Source: Legionella longbeachae
Lineage (GTDB): Bacteria; Pseudomonadota; Gammaproteobacteria; Legionellales; Legionellaceae
Assembly: GCA_016191305.1 (NCBI GenBank)
Contig: JACPOX010000136.1
Location: forward strand, 1 to 13,221
Length of the DNA stretch: 13,221 nucleotides
Direction of reading: 5' to 3'
Part shown: piece by piece, positions 7,901-13,221 of the stretch
Layout of the letters: the number at the start of each line of letters is the position of its first letter
How positions within the stretch are numbered: the first letter of the stretch is position 1
Notes under the pieces: model-generated
Told to the model about the DNA's origin: nothing
What the model saw: the letters and a program-made list of their open reading frames with translations, nothing else
The model's database searches: none
Program-made: the position numbers and the translations under genes

Positions 7901-8250
7901 GAGTCGGTCGATAAGCCGGGTTCTGTCGTGGACAATCATTCATCTGGGACATGCGTCACCGCATGCCTCAAGCGACCTACCCGAATCCCGTGCGGGCCAC
8001 ACGTAATGGCTTTTCAGCCAAATGGATTCCTATTTGGTCTTGCTCCGAGTGGGGTTTTCCCTGCCGTGACTGTTACCAGTCGCGCGGTGCGCTCTTACCG
8101 CACCATTTCACCCTTACCTCAAAGAGGCGGTATCTTTTCTGTGGCACTTTCCGTAGGTTCGCACCTCCCAGGCGTTACCTGGCACTCTGCCCTTTGGAGC
8201 CCGGACTTTCCTCCCTTTGTAAAACAAAGAGCGATTGCCTGACCAACTCT
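7901..8250 (-). ncRNA. rnpB: RNase P RNA, bacterial class A
   Basis: This is the catalytic RNA that removes 5' leaders from pre-tRNAs. On the (-) strand the 5' strand GAGTTGGTC (8241-8249) pairs with the 3' strand GACCGACTC (7901-7909) to make helix P1. Conserved blocks are present in order: GGAGGAAAGTCCGGGCTCC near the 5' end, AGTGCCACAGAAAAGATACC, GGTGAAATGGTGCGGTAAGA, and ACAGAACCCGGCTTA near the 3' end. The ~350-nt length fits class A. A run of seven T follows the 3' end directly and overlaps the gatB stop. The 5' end is placed from P1 and a matching -10 box, so it is accurate to a few bases. Long frames on either strand here are not genes. Confidence 0.96.
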
Positions 8251-8269
8251 GTTAGCAATAGTAACAGAG
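8247..8269 (-). promoter_or_regulatory. rnpB start-site region: -10 box inside a perfect palindrome
   Basis: On the (-) strand TACTAT (8258-8263) lies 7-8 nt before the inferred rnpB 5' end, the right place for a -10; the -35 is weak. The box sits in the loop and edge of a perfect inverted repeat with 8-bp arms CTCTGTTA and TAACAGAG and a 7-nt spacer. This could be an operator, or a 5' stem that competes with P1. Confidence 0.45.
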
Positions 8270-8338
8270 TGCCCAGCCAAAGACCACTGCATTAAGAGAA
8301 AATATGAAAACTATTGAGCGTATGATGATTTCTATCAA

Positions 8339-8620
8339 TTAGAAATCACGTGTACCAATAAATTCATCATCAAAATAACGCTTCAGCTTAGTACGCAATG
8401 TTCCACGGCTTACACCAAGAATACGTGCTGCTTTAGATTGGTTATAACGAGTTAATTCCATAACAGTACGAAATAAAGGCGCTTCAACCTCTTCAACGAT
8501 TAACTGATATAAATTCAAGTTAGCATCTTTATTATTAACACTATTTAAATAACCTTTAACAGCATGAATAACTTGGTGTGTTAGTGCTTCGCTGCCTTGC
8601 ACCATTGTATCTGTGCTCAT
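8339..8620 (-). CDS. fis: Fis-family nucleoid-associated transcription regulator
   Basis: Fis is a homodimeric DNA-bending protein that controls growth-phase and, in Legionella, virulence-related genes. The 93-residue length is close to E. coli Fis (98). The C-terminal helix-turn-helix is clear at residues 57-84: TRYNQSKAARILGVSRGTL followed by RTKLKRY, matching the family pattern N-Q-x-x-A-A-x-x-x-G-I/V-x-R-G-T-L-R-x-K-L. Residues 38-56 form the dimerisation helix region. The start has GGAG 6 nt upstream. It is read toward rnpB, about 90 bp away, with no strong terminator between, so read-through into rnpB is possible. Legionella species usually carry several fis paralogues; which one this is cannot be settled here. 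Confidence 0.9.
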   Translation of the reverse strand: MSTDTMVQGSEALTHQVIHAVKGYLNSVNNKDANLNLYQLIVEEVEAPLFRTVMELTRYNQSKAARILGVSRGTLRTKLKRYFDDEFIGTRDF

Positions 8621-8748
8621 TTAATTCTCCAAATTATAAGTAAAAATATGCTCAGTACATATATTAGCCGAACATCATGGTCTATATAGTAGCAAATATC
8701 CCAAAGAGTGTAAATATTGTTTTAATGATATTCATTTATTAAGATAAC

Positions 8749-8784
8749 ATTAAGTTGTAAAATTTTATCATTTTACAACTTAAT
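8749..8784. repeat. perfect 14-bp inverted repeat, AT-rich hairpin between iscA and fis
   Basis: ATTAAGTTGTAAAA (8749-8762) and TTTTACAACTTAAT (8771-8784) are exact inverted copies around an 8-nt loop. It lies about 60 bp after the iscA-like stop and 129 bp upstream of the fis ATG. A second, 7-bp inverted repeat (ACTAATT/AATTAGT, 8793-8810) stands beside it. The hairpin may end the isc transcript, although the following T content is low, or it may bind a regulator of fis. The remainder of the 222-bp spacer is plain AT-rich sequence. Confidence 0.55.
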
Positions 8785-8842
8785 TGGACAAGACTAATTT
8801 AGTAATTAGTTAATATGATTTATTCTTCGACAACCAAGTGCC

Positions 8843-9208
8843 CTAGCCTACAGTGAAACTCTCTCCACAACCACATTGTCCTGTTTCGTTAGGGTTATTG
8901 AAAATAAATTTATAGTTTAATCCTTGTCTGACATAGTCAACACTCATGTTCTTAAGAAAAGGATAACTGGCTTTATCAATACAAACTAAATAGTTTTCGG
9001 CCAAAGAAAGAACGGAATCACCTTCCATAGGAGCCAGTACATAATCAACAACATAAGATAAACCGGAACATCCCGTTTTTTTTACTGATAAACGAATACC
9101 TGTATATCCAGGGTTTTTCTGCAAATAGGACACGATATGTTTTATTGCTGCTTCGGTAAAACTGATTTCCGGTGTTATGTTTTCAGGACGATGCATTACT
9201 ACACTCAT
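8843..9208 (-). CDS. iscA: A-type Fe-S carrier protein (IscA/SufA family)
   Basis: A-type carriers receive Fe-S clusters from a scaffold and pass them to apoproteins. The 121-residue protein has the fixed cysteine pattern: C47 in VKKTGCSGLSY, and C112 and C114 in QCGCGESF. VDYVRQGLNYKFIFNNP before the CGC motif is also typical. It is about 14 residues longer at the N-terminus than IscA and closer to SufA in that respect; IscA, SufA and ErpA cannot be told apart with certainty, and the symbol rests on operon position. The ribosome-binding site GAGAGG overlaps the end of the IscU-like gene, 4 bp away, so the two are coupled. No hscB, hscA or ferredoxin gene follows. Confidence 0.9.
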   Translation of the reverse strand: MSVVMHRPENITPEISFTEAAIKHIVSYLQKNPGYTGIRLSVKKTGCSGLSYVVDYVLAPMEGDSVLSLAENYLVCIDKASYPFLKNMSVDYVRQGLNYKFIFNNPNETGQCGCGESFTVG

Positions 9209-9212
9209 TATA

Positions 9213-9593
9213 TTACCTCTCGATCTGATTCTTCATTAAAAGCAATGCTTCTTTATATATATCTGTAACTCTTAATGCTATAGGATATTGAACAACAGGT
9301 ATGTCCAATTCTTTAATTATAAACTGATATTCAATCAGGGGTACACAGTCAATTGGTTTTGTTTCTAACTGTCTGCACAACCATTCCAGACTTGCAATCA
9401 CATAAGGATTACCATTGGTTTTAAAACAAGCCCGTACAATTATTCCATCTGGATTACATTGTAAGTAGAAATGAATACTTCCCTGACCTTTCTGGCTGTT
9501 TTTAACTAATACGGCAAAAGGATTACTTTTTTCAACAACTCCCACATGTCTAGGTGAAAAAAAACAATCTTGTACTATTATATTATACATCAT
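9213..9593 (-). CDS. degenerate IscU/NifU-N-like scaffold protein lacking the cluster-ligand cysteines
   Basis: Length (126) and collinear landmarks place it in the IscU family: FSPRHVG (E. coli ENPRNVG), [14 protein letters not shown] (DEGIIEDARFKTYG), VIAS, and KELDIP before the last helix. The residues that make IscU a scaffold are gone. The Cys37 position is Gly36 or Lys35, the Asp39 position is Gly or Ser, Cys63 is Asn62, and Cys106 is Ile105. The HscA-recognition LPPVK is IPVVQ. Five cysteines remain (10, 46, 56, 73, 83), none at ligand positions. The gene is intact, overlaps iscS by 4 bp (ATGA) and is closely followed by iscA, so it is likely still expressed as part of the desulfurase complex. 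It may be an IscS-binding or regulatory subunit, or a scaffold using different ligands. Family is reasonably sure, activity unknown. Confidence 0.8.
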   Translation of the reverse strand: MMYNIIVQDCFFSPRHVGVVEKSNPFAVLVKNSQKGQGSIHFYLQCNPDGIIVRACFKTNGNPYVIASLEWLCRQLETKPIDCVPLIEYQFIIKELDIPVVQYPIALRVTDIYKEALLLMKNQIER

Positions 9594-10744
9594 GATGGGG
9601 CTATTTCGTGTAAACGAGTTACTTGGCTACAAATAATCTCGATTGCGTGATTAATGTCTTCTTCCTTAGTAAATCTTCCTAAGGATAATCTGATAGTACT
9701 TTGAGCCAAATCATCACTTAATCCCAAAGCTTTTAGTACATAAGAAGGCTGAATGCTCGCAGAGCTGCAAGCAGAAGTAGTAGAAATTGCCAATTCATTT
9801 AATGCTAATAATAAGGATTCTCCATCTAGACCAGCAAAACTCATATTGAGATTACCTGCGATGCGTTTTTGCTCGTCTCCGTTGAGCTTGATACCAGGTA
9901 AATGTTTAATACCATTCCAAAGACGGTTACGATAACTTAAAAGACGTCCCTGCTCTTCATCACGCAAGCTTTCTGCCAAGGCAAATGCTTCTCCCATGCC
10001 TACAATTTGATGGGTAGCCAAGGTACCTGAACGCAAACCACTTTCATGTCCTCCCCCATAACTTTGTGTTTGTAAACGAACTCGTGGCCTATGCCTGACA
10101 TAAAGTGCTCCAACTCCTTTGGGGCCATAATTTTTATGTGCTGAAAACGCCATTAAATCGACAGAAAGTTGCTTGAGATCAACAGGAATCTTTCCCGCAC
10201 TTTGTGCTGCATCAACATGAAAAATAATTCCCTTATTACGCAGCAATGCGCCAATAGTGGCAATATCTTGAATTACGCCAATTTCATTATTTACATGCAT
10301 AATGGAGACTAAAATTGTATCTTGCCTCAATGCTTGTGCTAGATGATTAATATCTAATAAGCCATTTGGTTCTGGGTGAAGATAAGTTACCTCAAAACCA
10401 TCTTTTTCCAATCGATTAAAACTATCAAGGACTGCTTTATGCTCTGTACTCATGGTAAGCACATGTTTCCCTTTATTCTGATAAAACTGAGCAGCACCTA
10501 TTATTGCGAGATTATTCGCCTCCGTTGCACCGGAAGTAAACACAATATCTTGGGTTGAAGCATGAATTGATTCGGCAATCTGAGCACGTGCACGTTCAAC
10601 CGCAAGAGCTGCAACTCGACCATACTCATGTGATATTGAAGAGGGATTACCAAAGTCTCCTTCTGGACCTAGATAATGGACCATACGTTCCACTACACGT
10701 GGATCAACAGGTGTAGTCGCCATATAATCAAAATAAATTGGCAT
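9590..10744 (-). CDS. iscS: cysteine desulfurase, IscS type
   Basis: This PLP enzyme turns cysteine into alanine and passes the sulfur as a persulfide to Fe-S assembly and tRNA thiolation. With the ATG at 10744 the protein has 384 residues and begins [19 protein letters not shown], exactly where IscS proteins start. A longer frame from 10789 adds 15 unrelated residues inside trmJ and has no ribosome-binding site. Key residues by family alignment are H102 (TEHKA), D178 and Q181 (HVDAAQ), the PLP lysine K204 ([10 protein letters not shown]) and the persulfide cysteine C326 in SACSSAS, each two less than in E. coli IscS. The start lies 1 bp after the trmJ stop, and the end overlaps the IscU-like gene by 4 bp. 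No iscR intervenes, so repression by IscR at this locus is not evident. Confidence 0.95.
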   Translation of the reverse strand: MPIYFDYMATTPVDPRVVERMVHYLGPEGDFGNPSSISHEYGRVAALAVERARAQIAESIHASTQDIVFTSGATEANNLAIIGAAQFYQNKGKHVLTMSTEHKAVLDSFNRLEKDGFEVTYLHPEPNGLLDINHLAQALRQDTILVSIMHVNNEIGVIQDIATIGALLRNKGIIFHVDAAQSAGKIPVDLKQLSVDLMAFSAHKNYGPKGVGALYVRHRPRVRLQTQSYGGGHESGLRSGTLATHQIVGMGEAFALAESLRDEEQGRLLSYRNRLWNGIKHLPGIKLNGDEQKRIAGNLNMSFAGLDGESLLLALNELAISTTSACSSASIQPSYVLKALGLSDDLAQSTIRLSLGRFTKEEDINHAIEIICSQVTRLHEIAPS

Positions 10745-10745
10745 T

Positions 10746-11501
10746 TTAGTTTTTTTGTTCACTCTCGCCTCTTTTGCTTGCCCATTCAAGCGATTTTTGT
10801 ACCTGACTTAACATGCCACGTAAAAGATTGACTTCCATTTTTTCCAAGGTCACGCGATTAAACAATCTGCGAACACGCTGCATTAAACGTCTAGGATTTG
10901 AGGCTTTTAAAAATTGGATCTCAATAAAAACTGTTCGTAAATGTTCATAAAATTGCTCAACTTCATCCGCAGTTGCATATTCGTCCTGTCGCAATGATAC
11001 TTCTGCCTTGGGTGCTAACAATTTCATTCGCAATTCATAACTAATAATTTGAACCGCTTGAGCTAAGTTTAGCGAACTATATTCAGGATTGCTTGGAATA
11101 TGAATATGATAATGACATTTGAGTAATTCTTCGTTAGTAAGACCTGCATGTTCACGCCCAAAAACAAGCGCAACTTGAGTATCATCTACCTGCTGGCTAA
11201 TTAAATCGGCGCAAGATGCTGGAATTAAGCCAGGTAAAGAAAGTCCTCTGGGTCTTGCACTAGTCCCTAAAATCAGTTGACAACCAGTTAATGCCTCATC
11301 AAGAGTCTCAGTTACTATTGCACTTTCCAAAAGATCATCGGCACCCGCAGCCATTTCTTTTGCTTTATAATCAGGAAAAGATTTAGGCTTGACCAAGTAA
11401 AGTGAGTTTAATCCCATGGTTTTCATTGCCCTGGCTGTTGATCCAATATTACCAGGATGAGATGTTGCGACTAAGATAATGCGAATTGAGCTTAAATTCA
11501 T
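10746..11501 (-). CDS. trmJ: tRNA (cytidine/uridine-2'-O-)-methyltransferase TrmJ
   Basis: This SPOUT-class enzyme uses SAM to methylate the 2'-OH of nucleotide 32 in the tRNA anticodon loop. It begins [20 protein letters not shown], matching E. coli TrmJ from its first residues. [36 protein letters not shown] and [19 protein letters not shown] are the conserved knot and SAM-site motifs, and the ~90-residue C-terminal extension typical of TrmJ is present. The chosen ATG (11501) gives 251 residues. A longer start at 11531 adds 10 residues but overlaps the predicted promoter, so it is less likely. As in many Gammaproteobacteria it heads the isc cluster and is divergent from suhB. Confidence 0.93.
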   Translation of the reverse strand: MNLSSIRIILVATSHPGNIGSTARAMKTMGLNSLYLVKPKSFPDYKAKEMAAGADDLLESAIVTETLDEALTGCQLILGTSARPRGLSLPGLIPASCADLISQQVDDTQVALVFGREHAGLTNEELLKCHYHIHIPSNPEYSSLNLAQAVQIISYELRMKLLAPKAEVSLRQDEYATADEVEQFYEHLRTVFIEIQFLKASNPRRLMQRVRRLFNRVTLEKMEVNLLRGMLSQVQKSLEWASKRGESEQKN

Positions 11502-11534
11502 AGATACTTTTATTGATACATTTAAGAGCATTAT

Positions 11535-11562
11535 ATAATACCATTTAACTCTCTTTGTACAA
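11535..11562 (-). promoter_or_regulatory. candidate promoter of the trmJ-iscS operon
   Basis: On the (-) strand TTGTAC (11557-11562) and TATTAT (11535-11540) are separated by 16 bp. The predicted start lies close to 11528, just inside or after the alternative upstream ATG, which supports the downstream trmJ start at 11501. Confidence 0.45.
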
Positions 11563-11583
11563 AAAAGTAATTTTTTTAAATTT

Positions 11584-11606
11584 TGCCTACTACAGAAACG
11601 TAGGCA
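11584..11606. repeat. 7-bp hairpin between trmJ promoter and small broken gene
   Basis: TGCCTAC and GTAGGCA form a perfect stem around a 9-nt loop. It lies 24 bp after the stop of the (-) strand broken gene at 11630-11842, so it may be that gene's terminator, but the bases that follow on that strand are A-rich, not T-rich. Confidence 0.35.
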
Positions 11607-11629
11607 TAAAAAAGTTCAAATACATCTTT

Positions 11630-11842
11630 TTAGTATCTGTTCACCACATTTGTAAATCTTGATGAAAAGTTATCTATTTTGTTTATAAAGCAATCCATAC
11701 CGACAGTACCCATATTGTAATACTGAGGATCTATTTTCACCTGCCAAGGTGAGGTAGCAGAATGTCCTGGTATTACGGTAGAACCGAAAGTCTAAAGGAT
11801 AAGTAACAAGAAAATCGTGTTCAGGAAGCCTTGTCGTAGCAT
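11630..11842 (-). pseudogene. possible small secreted protein gene interrupted by an amber codon
   Basis: On the (-) strand from ATG 11842, 70 sense positions and a TAA (11630-11632) share one frame with a single internal TAG at 11792-11794. The first part, MLRQGFLNTIFLLLIL, looks like the positive and hydrophobic part of a signal peptide. After the TAG come TFGSTVIPGHSA (a possible cleavage site) and a mature-like TSPWQVKIDPQYYNMGTVG segment with one cysteine. The protein-like order on both sides of the stop suggests a recently broken gene. No good ribosome-binding site is seen. A competing (-) frame at 11670-11849 gives 59 residues without such features. The call is tentative. Confidence 0.35.
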
Positions 11843-11863
11843 TGTCCATAAAGTTAAGGATTT

Positions 11864-11945
11864 TGTAGGTTGGGCTCCTGGCCCAACAAAGGGCTATATG
11901 TTAGGCTAATGTTCATGTTGGGCCAGGGGCCTAACCTACATTTTA
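11864..11945. repeat. palindromic intergenic repeat, copy 2 (long form)
   Basis: Arms of 25 bp at 11864-11888 and 11916-11940 are inverted with 23 matches; both mismatches would be G-U pairs in a (+) strand RNA. The right half, from ATGTTCATGTTGGGCCAGGG to CTACATTTTAA, is shared with the copy at 2881-2932. Two copies in 13 kb, both intergenic, point to a multicopy REP-like family. From here to 12091 the spacer is AT-rich with no gene seen. Confidence 0.8.
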
Positions 11946-12091
11946 ATGACAGTGAGGCCGAGCGAATCTAGGCAAACTAAAGTTTTTTTCCATCAATCCA
12001 AACCTAAAGAATTACACGATAAATTCTCAGAACAAAATTAACATGTAAACTAAATTTTTTTGGCTTGTGCTGATTTTTTCAGTTTTATTTC

Positions 12092-12119
12092 TTTTTGCAC
12101 AAAAAAAGTATGGTAGAAT
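12092..12119 (+). promoter_or_regulatory. candidate promoter of suhB
   Basis: TAGAAT (12114-12119) is a good -10; the -35 region (TTTTTG at 12092-12097, 16-bp spacer) is weak. The suhB ATG follows 30 bp later, with AAAGAG at 12137-12142 as ribosome-binding site. Confidence 0.4.
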
Positions 12120-12149
12120 CACTGGTTTTGTAGATTAAAGAGTATATTC

Positions 12150-12935
12150 ATGGAACCACTTTTAAATATAGCTGTTAATGCGGCCCGACAAGCCGGTGAA
12201 ATTATCATTCGTCATATGGAGCAAGTGGATCGTCTCAAAATTACCGCTAAAAGCAACCATGAATATTTTAGCGAAGTAGACATCAAAGCAGAGCAAGCGA
12301 TTATACATACCATACACAAAGCATATCCAGAACATGGAATTCTTGCTGAAGAAAGCGGGATGCAAGAAGGAGATGGTGATGCAATCTGGATTATTGATCC
12401 TTTAGATGGAACATCTAATTATCTACATGGATTTCCTTTCTTTTCAGTCTCTATTGCTTTGAAAATTAAAGGACGAATAGAACATGGGGTTATTTACGAT
12501 CCTTTACGACATGAATGCTTTGCTGCCAGTCGTGGGCGCGGTGCGCGATTGAATGATAGAAGGATACGAGTATCCAAACAAACCCAGCTCATGTCTTCGC
12601 TTTTGGGAACAGGTTTTCCCTCTCGCGATCTCAGTATAGCCCAGAAATATTTACCTACATTTGAAGCACTGTTTGGCAAATGTGCTGGAGTCAGAAGAAC
12701 CGGTTCGGCTGCACTTGATTTAGCTTATGTTGCCAGTGGACGCCTCGATGGATTTTGGGAATTTGGCTTACGCCCCTGGGATATTGCTGCAGGCTCACTA
12801 TTAGTCAGAGAAGCAGGTGGATTAATTAGCGATTTGCACGGTGGTGATGACTTCTTTAAACAAGGAGATGTAGTCGCCGGAACACCTAAGGTATTTAAAT
12901 CATTATTACAAACTCTTTCACCAGCGTTGAAATAA
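12150..12935 (+). CDS. suhB: inositol-1-monophosphatase family protein SuhB
   Basis: SuhB-type proteins are Mg-dependent phosphatases of the FIG superfamily; in E. coli SuhB also binds RNA polymerase and NusA in rRNA antitermination. The 261-residue length is typical. Metal-site residues can be assigned as E67 (ILAEESG), D83, D86 and T88 (IIDPLDGTSNYLHGF), and D211 in RPWDIAAGSLLVREAGG. SEVDIKAEQAI near residue 41 is the usual N-terminal motif, and all catalytic positions are intact. The ATG has AAAGAG 7 nt upstream. It is divergent from trmJ across a 650-bp spacer, preserving the gammaproteobacterial suhB/trmJ/isc order. Whether it acts mainly as a phosphatase or as a transcription factor cannot be read from the sequence. 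Confidence 0.94.
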   Translation: MEPLLNIAVNAARQAGEIIIRHMEQVDRLKITAKSNHEYFSEVDIKAEQAIIHTIHKAYPEHGILAEESGMQEGDGDAIWIIDPLDGTSNYLHGFPFFSVSIALKIKGRIEHGVIYDPLRHECFAASRGRGARLNDRRIRVSKQTQLMSSLLGTGFPSRDLSIAQKYLPTFEALFGKCAGVRRTGSAALDLAYVASGRLDGFWEFGLRPWDIAAGSLLVREAGGLISDLHGGDDFFKQGDVVAGTPKVFKSLLQTLSPALK

Positions 12936-12959
12936 GGCCCTAAGTCAAGGTCATTTGAT

Positions 12960-13119
12960 GTAAACGTTCACAGAGTATATAAATTTTTAAATAAATAAAA
13001 AACCTGGCTCACCGAACGTAGTGAAAAGCAACCCAATACAGACTTCTAACGAAGCATCCCTCTGGATTGCTTCGCCAAGGCTCGCAAAGACGAAATTTAC
13101 ATACCCCGTGAACGCTTAC
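12960..13119. mobile_element. ~160-bp non-coding element with 27-bp imperfect terminal inverted repeats (MITE-like)
   Basis: The left end 12960-12986 (GTAAACGTTCAC... to AAATTT) and right end 13093-13119 (AAATTT... to GTGAACGCTTAC) are inverted copies with 23 of 27 matches. All four differences are A on the left and G on the right, which become G-U pairs in a (-) strand RNA, so that RNA could form a fully paired stem. The core at about 13006-13092 includes TGGATTGCTTCGCCAAGG and CTCGCAAAGACG, resembling a dispersed repeat (usually ending CGCAATGACG) seen in many bacterial genomes. No transposase is present and no clear target duplication was found. It begins 24 bp after suhB. Confidence 0.6.
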
Positions 13120-13135
13120 CTTCTGATGAGATCCT

Positions 13136-13221
13136 CTATTTTAATCCAGGATTTACTCCAAAAGTTAAAGGTAATTCATCCGCCATTGCAGTCCCAATAT
13201 TTTTGGACACTCGGTCAAATA
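13136..13221 (-). CDS. possible C-terminal end of an unidentified convergent gene
   Basis: From the right edge the (-) strand is open for 27 codons to a TAG at 13136-13138, reading FDRVSKNIGTAMADELPLTF and then GVNPGLK. The stop lies 16 bp outside the inverted-repeat element, a sensible gene end. (+) strand frames are also open here but run through the element, so they are less credible. The family was not recognised. Confidence 0.35.
   Translation of the reverse strand, partial: FDRVSKNIGTAMADELPLTFGVNPGLK

Noticed and set aside
7928..8295. Two (+) strand frames of 104 and 114 codons
   Set aside because: They lie antisense to RNase P RNA, whose conserved blocks fully explain the sequence; such frames are a common misannotation.
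9753..10558. Two 60-codon (+) frames inside iscS
   Set aside because: They are antisense to a strongly conserved enzyme gene, with no promoter or ribosome-binding site.
10745..10789. Extended iscS start at 10789
   Set aside because: The extra 15 residues have no counterpart in IscS proteins, lie inside trmJ and lack a ribosome-binding site.
13050..13221. 57-codon open (+) frame at the right edge
   Set aside because: It has no start codon and runs through the inverted-repeat element, so an ancestral gene there is unlikely.
1..13221. CRISPR array or intact insertion sequence
   Set aside because: No regularly spaced repeats and no complete transposase frame were seen; the only recombinase sequence is the short remnant at 4427-4606.

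Overview
The window looks like chromosomal DNA of an AT-rich gammaproteobacterium, most likely Legionella or a close relative. The grounds are the low GC of the coding regions, the suhB / trmJ / isc gene order typical of Gammaproteobacteria, a complete gatCAB operon, a class A RNase P RNA beside a fis paralogue, and a left-hand block of lysine/glutamate-rich coiled-coil proteins of the kind common in Legionellales. The genus is an inference from style and order; no database search was possible.

Left third (1-4606) is accessory. It opens inside a large SecA-like ATPase: motifs V and VI and a long helical C-terminus are present, while the N-terminal motor lies outside the window. A coiled-coil ORF overlaps its end through a TTGA stop/start. 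A 428-bp spacer then holds a palindromic dispersed repeat, a foldable segment with a long-range stem, and a 12-bp direct repeat spaced 22 bp ahead of a promoter. A hydrophilic 305-residue protein with an acidic tail follows, then an 80-residue coiled-coil ORF. The block ends in an antisense remnant of a tyrosine recombinase, which suggests that a mobile element once ended or integrated here.

Middle (4642-8620) is housekeeping. gatC-gatA-gatB, encoding the tRNA-dependent amidotransferase, has a clear promoter and spacings of 2 and 9 bp. The operon converges with rnpB, whose 3' U-tract overlaps the gatB stop codon. Upstream of rnpB on the same (-) strand lies fis.

Right third (8843-13221) carries a compact (-) strand operon trmJ-iscS-iscU-like-iscA and, divergently, suhB. 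iscR is missing between trmJ and iscS, and hscB/hscA/fdx do not follow iscA. The IscU-like scaffold keeps the fold signature but has lost all three canonical cluster-ligand cysteines, the catalytic-region aspartate and the HscA recognition motif; this is the most striking coding anomaly here. The trmJ-suhB spacer holds a second copy of the palindromic repeat and a broken small gene that seems to encode a secreted peptide. After suhB sits a ~160-bp element with 27-bp imperfect inverted termini, followed by what may be the end of a convergent gene.

Functionally, the core genes serve tRNA charging and modification (GatCAB, TrmJ, RNase P), Fe-S biogenesis (IscS, IscU-like, IscA) and global regulation (Fis, SuhB). 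The left block is lineage-specific, and its proteins could be secreted effectors or a large motor-based complex; neither function can be shown from the sequence.
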